Assembly: GCF_051201035.1 (NCBI RefSeq)
Contig: NZ_JBPODR010000002.1
Location: 1-64,000 of the forward strand
Direction of reading: 5' to 3'
DNA: 64,000 bases
DNA from: Thermoanaerobacterium thermosulfurigenes
Lineage (GTDB): Bacteria > Bacillota > Thermoanaerobacteria > Thermoanaerobacterales > Thermoanaerobacteraceae
A program made the translations under genes and the position numbers. Below are positions 32,807-40,968 of this stretch, one piece after another. Positions within the stretch are counted from its first letter, which is position 1, and every line of letters starts with the position of its first letter. Under the pieces are notes generated by a model. That model did not search any database. It saw nothing but the letters and a program-made list of their open reading frames with translations, and was not told the origin of the DNA.

Positions 32807-34909
32807 ATGTCAGAAAATTCTTTGAAAAATATTTTTGGCGCCAATGTATTTAATGACGCAGTGATGAGAGAGCGTCTACCAAAGCAAACATACAATGCTT
32901 TAAGAAAGACAATCGATGAGGGACTACCACTTGACCCAAAAGTTGCCGACGTAGTAGCAAACGCTATGAAAGATTGGGCTATCGAAAAAGGAGCGACGCA
33001 TTTTACACATTGGTTTCAACCATTAACAGGTATTACTGCAGAAAAACACGAATCTTTTATCTCTCCTACACCAGACGGTAAAGTCATCACAGAATTTTCA
33101 GGCAAAGAACTTATAAAAGGCGAGCCTGATGCATCGTCATTCCCTTCAGGCGGATTAAGGGCTACATTCGAAGCAAGAGGCTATACTGCATGGGATTGTA
33201 CATCTCCTGCATTTGTCAAAGATAATGTCCTATACATCCCAACCGCATTTTGCTCATACACTGGCGAAGCATTAGACTTAAAGACACCTTTATTGCGCTC
33301 TATGGAAGCATTATCAAAGGAAGCATTAAGAGTTCTTAAGTTATTTGGAAATAACACTTCAAAAAGAGTCATAACAACTGTTGGTCCAGAGCAAGAGTAT
33401 TTTTTGATAGATAAAAAATTGTATGAAAAACGCAAAGACTTAATATTGACAGGCAGAACATTATTTGGCGCAAAACCACCAAAAGGTCAAGAAATGGAAG
33501 ATCATTATTTCGGCACTATTAGGGAAAGAGTTTTCGAATTCATGAAAGAGCTTGATGAGGAGCTTTGGAAATTAGGAATATCAGCTAAGACCGAGCACAA
33601 CGAAGTCGCACCTGCTCAACATGAATTAGCGCCAATCTTCAATACGACAAACATAGCAACGGATCACAATCAATTGACAATGGATATAATGAAAAAAGTT
33701 GCTTTAAGAAATGACCTAGTATGTCTATTGCACGAAAAACCATTTGCCGGTGTCAACGGATCTGGAAAGCACAACAACTGGTCTATGAGTACAGATGACG
33801 GTTTAAATTTATTAGATCCCGGAAAGACTCCACACGAAAATGCACAATTTTTAGTTTTCCTGTGTGCAGTTATCAAAGCAATCGATGAATACTCTGATTT
33901 ACTAAGAGTATCTGCTGCAACACCTGGAAATGACCACAGGCTTGGTGCAAATGAAGCTCCACCGGCAATAATCTCGATTTTCTTAGGCGATCAATTAACT
34001 GATATTTTAGAACAAATAGGCGAAACTGGCGGTGCCACAAACTCAAAGCAAGGTGGAGAATTGAAAATTGGCGTAACAACGCTTCCTACGCTTCACAAAG
34101 ATTCCACCGACAGAAACAGAACATCTCCATTCGCATTTACTGGAAACAAATTTGAGTTTAGGATGGTAGGTTCTTCATCATCAGTAGCAACTGCAAACTA
34201 TATTTTAAACACGATTGTAGCAGATGTTTTATCTGAAATTGCAGATAGACTTGAAAAAGCCGATAATTTTGATGAAGAAGTTCAAAAAATATTAAAGGAG
34301 ATCGTAGTAAATCATAAAAGAGTTATCTTCAACGGAAACGGGTATTCAGAAGAATGGGTAAAAGAAGCTGAAAAGAGAGGACTTCCAAATATAGCTTCAA
34401 CAGTTGATGCTATTCCTGCCCTTTTGAAAGACAAAAATGTAAAAGTCATGGAAAAACACGGCGTATTAAGCAAGGTAGAATTAGAAGCTCGCTATGAAAT
34501 AATGTTGGAAAATTACTCAAAGACTATAAACATAGAAGCGTTGACAATGATTGATATGGCTAAAAAGCAAATTCTTCCGGCAGTTTTAAAATTCATTAAA
34601 AATGTTGCAGACTCTATAAACGCAGTAAAAGAAACTGGATTAGACGCTTCAGTTGACGCACAAGCCGATTTATTGAAGGAAGTTTCTTCATTGACAGCCG
34701 AATTTAAGAGAAGAATCGACAATCTTGAAAGCGCTGTAAATAATGCATCAAATATTGAAGGAGATTCTTTTGCCGTAGCTAAATATTACAGAGATGAAGT
34801 ATTTGCAAAAATGGGAGAGCTTAGAGAAATAGGTGACAAATTAGAAACTTTGGTAGACGCTGATATTTGGCCACTTCCAACATATGCAGACATGCTTTTC
34901 TACGTGTAG
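32807..34909 (+). CDS. glnN: Glutamine synthetase type III
   Basis: ATP-dependent formation of glutamine from glutamate and ammonia. At 700 residues it is the large GSIII type rather than the 440-470-residue GSI. Catalytic-core segments visible are GPEQEYFLID, KTEHNEVAPAQHELAPIF, GVNGSGKHNNWSM, and FRMVGSSSSVATANYILN. The ATG follows AAAGGGG at good spacing. It is transcribed alone, opposite to most of the window, behind a leader with a terminator. Probably the main ammonium-assimilation enzyme, or one of several. Confidence 0.95.
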   Translation: MSENSLKNIFGANVFNDAVMRERLPKQTYNALRKTIDEGLPLDPKVADVVANAMKDWAIEKGATHFTHWFQPLTGITAEKHESFISPTPDGKVITEFSGKELIKGEPDASSFPSGGLRATFEARGYTAWDCTSPAFVKDNVLYIPTAFCSYTGEALDLKTPLLRSMEALSKEALRVLKLFGNNTSKRVITTVGPEQEYFLIDKKLYEKRKDLILTGRTLFGAKPPKGQEMEDHYFGTIRERVFEFMKELDEELWKLGISAKTEHNEVAPAQHELAPIFNTTNIATDHNQLTMDIMKKVALRNDLVCLLHEKPFAGVNGSGKHNNWSMSTDDGLNLLDPGKTPHENAQFLVFLCAVIKAIDEYSDLLRVSAATPGNDHRLGANEAPPAIISIFLGDQLTDILEQIGETGGATNSKQGGELKIGVTTLPTLHKDSTDRNRTSPFAFTGNKFEFRMVGSSSSVATANYILNTIVADVLSEIADRLEKADNFDEEVQKILKEIVVNHKRVIFNGNGYSEEWVKEAEKRGLPNIASTVDAIPALLKDKNVKVMEKHGVLSKVELEARYEIMLENYSKTINIEALTMIDMAKKQILPAVLKFIKNVADSINAVKETGLDASVDAQADLLKEVSSLTAEFKRRIDNLESAVNNASNIEGDSFAVAKYYRDEVFAKMGELREIGDKLETLVDADIWPLPTYADMLFYV

Positions 34910-34916
34910 ATATAAT

Positions 34917-34956
34917 AAAAAAACTATTGGGGTATTTAACCTCAATAGTTTTTTTA
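34917..34956. terminator. Bidirectional terminator between glnA and tRNA-Ala
   Basis: AAAAAAACTATTG and CAATAGTTTTTTT form a stem around GGGTATTTAACCT. T-runs on both strands let it end glnA from the left and the smpB-ssrA-tRNA-Ala unit from the right. Confidence 0.85.
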
Positions 34957-35010
34957 TATGATAATTCATATTTAAATTACAAATCAATCGGTTCTCAAGG
35001 CTTTTTTTAA

Positions 35011-35083
<73 letters not shown>

Positions 35084-35092
35084 GAATATGTA

Positions 35093-35443
35093 TGGTGGAG
35101 GTGCGGGGAGTCGAACCCCGGTCCGAAGGTGTCACAGTAAAAGCTTCTCCGAGCGCAGTCACTGTTTTAACATTCCCTCTGCAGCTCTCCCAGTGACAGG
35201 ATAACTGCTTCGGTAGCTTCATAAAATCCGATTTATCTCAAAGCTTTGATAAATCAGTTCCCCCACTAAATCGACGCCCAATCCTTTGATGTGGGAATCA
35301 AAGGTTGAACGGCTGCTTGTAATTAAGCAGCGTAAGCTAAATTATCGTTTGCGTTTATATTTAAGTCCACCGTTTTACGAGCAGATGGAACCTCGGCTCG
35401 CTACTTTTACCTCAACTACCCCCGTCGAAACCAGTACACCCCC
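35093..35443 (-). ncRNA. ssrA: Transfer-messenger RNA (tmRNA)
   Basis: Rescues ribosomes stalled on broken messages and tags the products for degradation. The tRNA-like ends pair (GGGGGTG with CACCTCC), followed by A and an encoded CCA. The 3' T-arm is GGTTCGACTCC and the 5' part has the conserved ACTGGTTTCGACGGGG. The tag frame at 35352-35323 reads GCA ... TAA and encodes ANDNLAYAA. It lies five bases after smpB, so both partners are made together. Confidence 0.97.
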
Positions 35444-35448
35444 GTATA

Positions 35449-35916
35449 TCATATATGCTGACTTTCTTTAAAGTGCCTTTCTATCTCCCTCTTAGCATCT
35501 CTTCTTGCCATATCTTCTCTTTTATCGTACAATTTTTTACCTCTGGCAACTGCTAATTCCACCTTTACAAGCCCATGTTTAAGATAAACCCTTAAAGGAA
35601 CCAATGTATAGCCTTTTTGAGTGACATAGCCAGTCAATTTATTAATCTCTCTTCTATTAAGAAGCAATTTCCTCGTTCTAAGTGGATCTTTGTTAAAAAT
35701 ATTGCCTTTTTCATATGGGCTTATATGCATATTGTATAAGAAAACCTCATTGTTTTCTATACGTGCAAAGCTGTCCTTCAAATTCACTTTGCCCATGCGT
35801 ACAGATTTGACTTCTGTACCAAAAAGCACAATGCCTGCTTCATAAACTTCATCTATAAAATAGTCGTGACTGGCTTTTTTGTTTTGTGCAAGCACCTTTA
35901 TATTTTCACTACTCAT
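35449..35916 (-). CDS. smpB: SsrA-binding protein SmpB
   Basis: A small basic OB-fold protein that delivers tmRNA to stalled ribosomes. Family segments are NKKASHDYFI, EAGIVLFGTEVKSVR, ISPYEKGN and the C-terminal basic tail KKLYDKREDMARRDAKREIER. At 155 residues it is full length. It follows rnr, the same rnr-smpB-ssrA order as in many Firmicutes. Confidence 0.96.
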   Translation of the reverse strand: MSSENIKVLAQNKKASHDYFIDEVYEAGIVLFGTEVKSVRMGKVNLKDSFARIENNEVFLYNMHISPYEKGNIFNKDPLRTRKLLLNRREINKLTGYVTQKGYTLVPLRVYLKHGLVKVELAVARGKKLYDKREDMARRDAKREIERHFKESQHI

Positions 35917-35979
35917 AAGAATAACACCTTTTCTGTAAAATACATTGTTCCCTCACAGTACATGGGTCTGCGCTTAATT

Positions 35980-36007
35980 ATTATAGCACATTAAATTCAC
36001 ATGTCAA
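35980..36007 (-). promoter_or_regulatory. Promoter of smpB-ssrA
   Basis: TTGACA (36002-36007) overlaps the stop of rnr. A 16-base spacer and TATAAT (35980-35985) follow on the minus strand, leaving a leader of about 60 bases. Confidence 0.78.
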
Positions 36008-38151
36008 GCACCTTCAACATTGCGGATTTCATCTGGTGTAGCCAAGACAAAATCTATTTCTCTCCTGTCCACGTTAGCACCTACTACCTTTACGTACACA
36101 ATATCACCTATAGAAAACTTTCTATTCGTTCTTTCGCCTATTAACGTATATGTTTCATCATCATAATGGTAATAGTCATCATCAAGTGTATCAATATCGA
36201 CTAATCCTTCTACTGTGTTATCTAACTCTACAAAGAAGCCATAATTTGTCACGTTGGCGATTATAGCTTTGTAGATATTCCCAATTCTTTCTTTCATGTA
36301 TTCTACTTTCTTCAAATCTTCAATCTCTTTTTCCGCCGAATCAGCCGCTCTTTCCCTCTCTGAAGCTTTTAATGAAATGTCATTTAATATTTTGTTATAA
36401 TGTTCCTGCCGCTTCTCATTCAATTTACCATGAATATTCTCTTTGATAATCCTATGGATTATCAGATCGGGATATCTCCTTATAGGCGATGTAAAGTGTG
36501 TATAATACTGCGTCGCCAAAGCATAATGTCCTAAATCCTCTGGGCTATATCTGGCCCTCTTTAAAGACCTTAGTAGAAGCGTCTCAACAACTCTTTGTTC
36601 ATTTTTGCCCCTCACTTGCTTTATAAGCTCTTGCAATGCTTTTGGATGTATTTCATCTCCTCCAATGCCCTTTATGTGATAACCTAAATTATGTATAAAT
36701 TTATTAAATGCCATCAGTTTCTCCATGTCCGGATGCTCATGAACCCTGTATACAAAAGGCACATTGATCCAATGCATGTGCTCAGCAACTGTCTCATTTG
36801 CAACAAGCATAAATTCCTCAATAATCCTATGGGCTACATTCCTTTCGATCTTTACAATATCAATTGGTTTTCCCTTTTCATCTACAATTATTTTTGCTTC
36901 TTCAAAATCAAAGTCTACACTACCGCGCCTTTTCCTTCTTTCTAACAAAATCTTTGCCAAATCTCTCATATTATTAAAATCTTCTATTAAATCTTTATAT
37001 CGCTCTTTTAATTTTTCATCATTTTCTTCTAAGATTTTGTACACATTAGTATAAGTCATTCTTTCTTTGCTTCGTATTATACTTTCAAATATATCGTGAT
37101 CTATAACATTACCATTTTTGTCTATCTTCATCTTTACCGTAAGTGTCAATCTGTCCTCAGATGGATTGAGGCTGCAAATTCCATTTGACAATCTGTGTGG
37201 CAACATTGGTATGACTCTATCTATAAAGTACACACTGCAACCTCTATTTAAAGCTTCCTTATCAAGCTCAGAACCTTCTTTGACGTAATGACTGACGTCT
37301 GCAATGCTGACATAAAGTACATAATCGCCGCTCTCAAGTTTTTCTACTGCCACAGCATCATCAAGGTCTTTTGCATCTTCACCATCTATCGTTACAATAT
37401 TTAAGTGACGCAAATCTATCCTTCCTGTTATTTCTTCACTTGATATTTTCTCTTGTATATTTTCTGCTTCTTTTATGACTTTCTTTGGAAATTCTTCAGG
37501 TATATTGTACGAGCGAATCACTGACAATACATCTACTCCAGGATCATTTTTCCTGCCTAAAATTTCAATTATTTTTCCTTCAGGACTTCTCCGCTTTTCA
37601 GGCCACTTAGTTATTTTAACTACCACCTTCATACCATCTTCGGCATTCATGGTATCAGCTTTTGAAATAAATACATCTTGCGTAATGCTTCTATCATCAG
37701 GAACTACGAAACCAAAATTGCGGCTTTTCTCAAAAGTACCTACAATGGTAGAATTAGCCCTCTTGAGTATTTTTACAACTTCTCCTTCCCACTTCTTCCC
37801 TTCAACTTTCTTTGTAACCCGAACAAGAACTGTATCATTCTGCATTGCACTGTTTAAATTATCTTTAGAAATAAATATATCCTTAATGCTTTCATTTTCA
37901 GGTATCAAAAAAGCAAATCCTCTTGATGTGGCATCTATTTTGCCTTTTATTATATCCAATCTTTCTGACAAAGCGTACTTTTCATTTTTTGTCTTATATA
38001 TTGTTCCATCTTTTTCTAAATCCTTTAATAGCTCCTCAACAATGCCCTTTTGACTATAATCCACATCAAGCATTTTTAAAATATTCTCAATCTTTGAAGG
38101 TTTGTAATTTTCGTCGCTAAAAAGCTCTAATAATTTATCTTTAAAATTCAT
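36004..38151 (-). CDS. rnr: Ribonuclease R
   Basis: A 3'-5' exoribonuclease for structured RNA, also linked to tmRNA-mediated decay. Domains in order are a helical N-terminus, two cold-shock OB domains (about 60-220), the RNB catalytic domain with IDGEDAKDLDDAVAVE near 255 and the HFTSPIRRYPDLIIHR motif near 555, and an S1 domain at about 620-705. ATG at 38151 with AGAGGA upstream is preferred to the frame start at 38166, giving about 715 residues. Confidence 0.95.
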   Translation of the reverse strand: MNFKDKLLELFSDENYKPSKIENILKMLDVDYSQKGIVEELLKDLEKDGTIYKTKNEKYALSERLDIIKGKIDATSRGFAFLIPENESIKDIFISKDNLNSAMQNDTVLVRVTKKVEGKKWEGEVVKILKRANSTIVGTFEKSRNFGFVVPDDRSITQDVFISKADTMNAEDGMKVVVKITKWPEKRRSPEGKIIEILGRKNDPGVDVLSVIRSYNIPEEFPKKVIKEAENIQEKISSEEITGRIDLRHLNIVTIDGEDAKDLDDAVAVEKLESGDYVLYVSIADVSHYVKEGSELDKEALNRGCSVYFIDRVIPMLPHRLSNGICSLNPSEDRLTLTVKMKIDKNGNVIDHDIFESIIRSKERMTYTNVYKILEENDEKLKERYKDLIEDFNNMRDLAKILLERRKRRGSVDFDFEEAKIIVDEKGKPIDIVKIERNVAHRIIEEFMLVANETVAEHMHWINVPFVYRVHEHPDMEKLMAFNKFIHNLGYHIKGIGGDEIHPKALQELIKQVRGKNEQRVVETLLLRSLKRARYSPEDLGHYALATQYYTHFTSPIRRYPDLIIHRIIKENIHGKLNEKRQEHYNKILNDISLKASERERAADSAEKEIEDLKKVEYMKERIGNIYKAIIANVTNYGFFVELDNTVEGLVDIDTLDDDYYHYDDETYTLIGERTNRKFSIGDIVYVKVVGANVDRREIDFVLATPDEIRNVEGA

Positions 38152-38392
38152 ACCGATTCCTCTCAATCCATTAAAATAAAAATTTACATAATTAATTTTC
38201 CATTTATCTATTATAATTATAACATCTACTATGAGAAATATTAAAGAAAAACTGTTTGTGTCAAGTAGTCGTTAGCAAATTTTTTCTTCAAATTTTATCC
38301 ACATAATGTTTAATGTATTGTGAATTCTCTTGCAATTGTTTTTGCTCCATTTCTGTCTTCATATTGCGCCTTTTATATGACTTTTAGTTCGC

Positions 38393-38790
38393 TTAGGCAT
38401 TTGTATCTGAGTGTATTTCCCCTATTGCTTTTCGACTGTTTGTCATTGCACAACCTTCAAACGGCATACCACCTTTTTGTATGTGATATGTCTTTACTTT
38501 TTTCTGCTTTTTGTTTACATCCGCTGCTGATAGTTTTATTTCTTCTTTTATCTCTGCTAATTTTTCTTCTGATATTATCACATTAAAATATGCTTCTACA
38601 ACACTATTAAGTTTTCCGCTTATCTTTAAGGCTAATATCTTTGCTAAATTGTTTGCTCCTTTTTCTGTCTAACTCATTTTCCCTGCATTCATTCCGTTTG
38701 CTAATATACACTGCTAATTTTATTTCTTTCTTCCCTTTGCTTTTTACCTTTCGGTCTGTCTTCGCCTTGCAAAGCATTTTAGGTAAAATT
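38393..38790 (-). pseudogene. Decayed ISLre2/UPF0236-type transposase, 3' part
   Basis: On the minus strand a frame of about 90 codons reads GANNLAKILALKISG near its start and ends with QKGGMPFEGCAMTNSRKAIGEI before a stop at 38393. These segments match the C-terminus of UPF0236 (ISLre2-family) transposases. Further upstream, to about 38790, related coding continues only with frameshifts and stops. The catalytic N-terminal part is missing. The rest of the 38152-39003 gap shows no gene. Confidence 0.65.
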
Positions 38791-39003
38791 AGAGTGTTTA
38801 TAAATAATTACTTGCTTTTCTCAAGAAAAATTTAATGAAAAATTTATTTTTTGTAATTTTTAGCAAAACCAATTATGATATAATTACACTAAATAGATAA
38901 AAATTTAAAAACATGAAAGGATATGATATGATAAAATTACCTCATATATGATTTTTAATATATTTTAAAAGAAAAATAATTTTCAAATGAGGAGATGTTT
39001 TCT

Positions 39004-40047
39004 GTGTTAAAGAAATTAGTTTTATTGCTTCTGGTTGTTACTCTTCTTACAGTTTCTACCTTTAGTTTTGTTTTTGCTATGGATAACACTGTAGATAAAG
39101 ATGTTGAAGTACAAATAAAGAACATTTCAAATTACGGTGAATTTATGATTTGGAATGGAGAAAAAATAAGTGAAAGAATAAATTTATATAATTCGGACGA
39201 TCAATTATCAGCTTACCTTTATAATATATTGCATGGTAACAAAATAATTGGATATGTCATTGTAGACCCTAAAACTGATAAAGTTGTTGAATATGCTCTT
39301 GGCCAATCACCATATTCAGACTATCTTTCTGAATATATAAAAGCCAAATCAGACAAATTTAATAATAAGAAAATAACATTATTGTATGATGGACCATCAA
39401 ACTATGGTGTAGCCGCAGGAAATGAAAAATCAAAATCCAAAGAAATATTTGATTTCACATATGATAGTAGTGTAAAATTAAGTGTAGATACAAGTAAGGA
39501 TGCAAAAAATTTATTAAAAACAAAAAACATTACAACTAATGTAACCGCATTATCATCTGGTAAAATACTTTATAATGTTGGAACAGAACAAGTTGTTGGT
39601 AATAGATCTTGTGGACCAGTAGCAGCTTATAATTTATTATACTTCTGGGCGCATAATGGTTATCCTAAATTAATAACAGGTAATGCAGATAATGATATAG
39701 CACAACTTGCAAAAGATATAGGAACAACAGTCGGCGCAACACCTTTTTTATGGTATAAAAATGGATTAAATCAATATACAAATAGAGTTTACTATGGTCA
39801 GTTCTATACTGGGGATCTTGTAACAAGTTATGACTCAATTAAAAATGAGATAAATAATAACAGACCAGGTACTGTACTTTATTTATTACACCCATATTAC
39901 GGCAGTCATTATGTAGTATTTATGGGTTATACAACAAATTATTGGTATGTTGTTCATGATGGTTGGAATACCAATGATGTATATAGAGATTTTAATTATG
40001 ATAAATCCTATATTAGTAATCTTGCATATACAATATGGGGTATGTAA
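39004..40047 (+). CDS. Secreted papain-like (C39-like) cysteine peptidase homologue
   Basis: GTG at 39004, nine bases after GAGGAG, opens a protein of about 347 residues. The first 25 residues form a signal peptide ending before MDNTVDK. The mature N-terminal half contains a PepSY-like or propeptide-like segment (GNKIIGYVIVDPKTDKVVEY). The C-terminal half carries a plausible catalytic triad: Cys203 in NRSCGPVAAY, His302 in GSHYVVFMGY and Asp319 in VVHDGW. This order suits papain-fold C39-like peptidases. No ABC transporter is attached, so it is not a bacteriocin exporter. AT content is higher than in neighbours, suggesting acquisition. Confidence 0.72.
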   Translation: MLKKLVLLLLVVTLLTVSTFSFVFAMDNTVDKDVEVQIKNISNYGEFMIWNGEKISERINLYNSDDQLSAYLYNILHGNKIIGYVIVDPKTDKVVEYALGQSPYSDYLSEYIKAKSDKFNNKKITLLYDGPSNYGVAAGNEKSKSKEIFDFTYDSSVKLSVDTSKDAKNLLKTKNITTNVTALSSGKILYNVGTEQVVGNRSCGPVAAYNLLYFWAHNGYPKLITGNADNDIAQLAKDIGTTVGATPFLWYKNGLNQYTNRVYYGQFYTGDLVTSYDSIKNEINNNRPGTVLYLLHPYYGSHYVVFMGYTTNYWYVVHDGWNTNDVYRDFNYDKSYISNLAYTIWGM

Positions 40048-40078
40048 ATGTAATCACTAAATAAAATTGATATTATAA

Positions 40079-40182
40079 ACTTAGATTCAGCAGAAAGATT
40101 GAATTATTTAGTAAAATTTGATATATAAAATTAATTTATAAAATAATATTTGATTTAGATTTTTTACTTGCTGAATCTAAGT
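40079..40182. repeat. 104-bp element with 14-bp terminal inverted repeats
   Basis: ACTTAGATTCAGCA (40079-40092) recurs as the exact inverted copy TGCTGAATCTAAGT (40169-40182). The 76-bp interior is AT-rich and has no coding. It could be a miniature transposable element or a large-loop hairpin ending the peptidase gene. No target duplication was clear. Confidence 0.5.
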
Positions 40183-40422
40183 AAAGATTATTGTTTATAT
40201 ATTACTGCAAAAAGTAATTTTTTATAGCAAATTCAAGCTGCAAAATAATAACTGAATATGAATCAGTTTTAAAGCCTAATATGTTGTTTGAGGCATTAGA
40301 GCTAAGGCACCGTGTAATAAATTGCAAGTCAAAGCATTACCGATTAAAAATATGTTCCGGAAAATGACTTTTTACAGTAAAATTATTATCAAGCCTATTA
40401 AAATTCTAAGGAGGGTATTATT

Positions 40423-40917
40423 ATAAAAAAGAAATACAAAATATTGTTATTATTTATTCTAATAATCTGTTTTTTTATATTGCTTTTTTTAAGGCAAATA
40501 CAAGCAATTTCTATAGTTATTTATGAAGGACATACGGTTAAAATTACTTCTTTACATTTTAATAATATTGGTAGACCATTAACTGTAGTAAATGCTATTG
40601 ACAGTAAAGGCAATAAAAATATTTATTTTATAAATCAAATTCATTTTTTTAATCCACATTTGGAATATGTTGTTAACTCAAAAGATGGTATTTCAAGCGA
40701 AGATGCAATATCAATTGTAAATAATAATAAGTTATGCGATGAGATTTGGAAAATAGAGTTGAAACACGAGACAACAGAAAATCCCAGAAAAGAATTAGTT
40801 TATTGGGAGATATTAACAAATAAATACAGCTCATATCCAATGATTTTTATTGATTTTTATACAGGGAAGTATAAAGTTATAGATAAAAATGGTAAGGTAA
40901 TTAAAAGCAATATGTAA
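40423..40917 (+). CDS. PepSY-like membrane-anchored protein without a normal start codon
   Basis: A strong AAGGAGGG (40408-40415) is followed not by ATG/GTG/TTG but by ATT (40420) and ATA (40423), in frame with KKKYKILLLFILIICFF, a charged head plus one membrane helix. The first ordinary start is TTG at 40444, too far from the ribosome site and inside the helix. The outer region ends with a PepSY-like segment (DAISIVNNN...YWEIL...FIDFYTGKYKV). It may use a rare start codon or may have lost its ATG. It follows the secreted peptidase gene and may act with it (inference). Confidence 0.55.
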   Translation: MKKKYKILLLFILIICFFILLFLRQIQAISIVIYEGHTVKITSLHFNNIGRPLTVVNAIDSKGNKNIYFINQIHFFNPHLEYVVNSKDGISSEDAISIVNNNKLCDEIWKIELKHETTENPRKELVYWEILTNKYSSYPMIFIDFYTGKYKVIDKNGKVIKSNM

Positions 40918-40954
40918 AAGGCTGCTGGACAAAATATGCCAGCAGCCTAAAATA
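40917..40954. terminator. Bidirectional terminator between the PepSY-like gene and ppdK
   Basis: AGGCTGCTGG and CCAGCAGCCT form a 10-bp GC-rich stem, flanked by A-rich and T-rich tracts on both sides, between two convergent genes. Confidence 0.85.
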
Positions 40955-40968
40955 TTATATATTATTCT

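Noticed and set aside
38926..38952. Seven-codon leader peptide (MIKLPHI) upstream of the secreted peptidase
   Set aside because: It has a fair ribosome site but no runs of diagnostic codons and no attenuator hairpin follows.
40235..40370. 45-codon open stretch in the spacer before the PepSY-like gene
   Set aside because: No start codon with a ribosome site and no recognisable protein pattern; treated as non-coding spacer.
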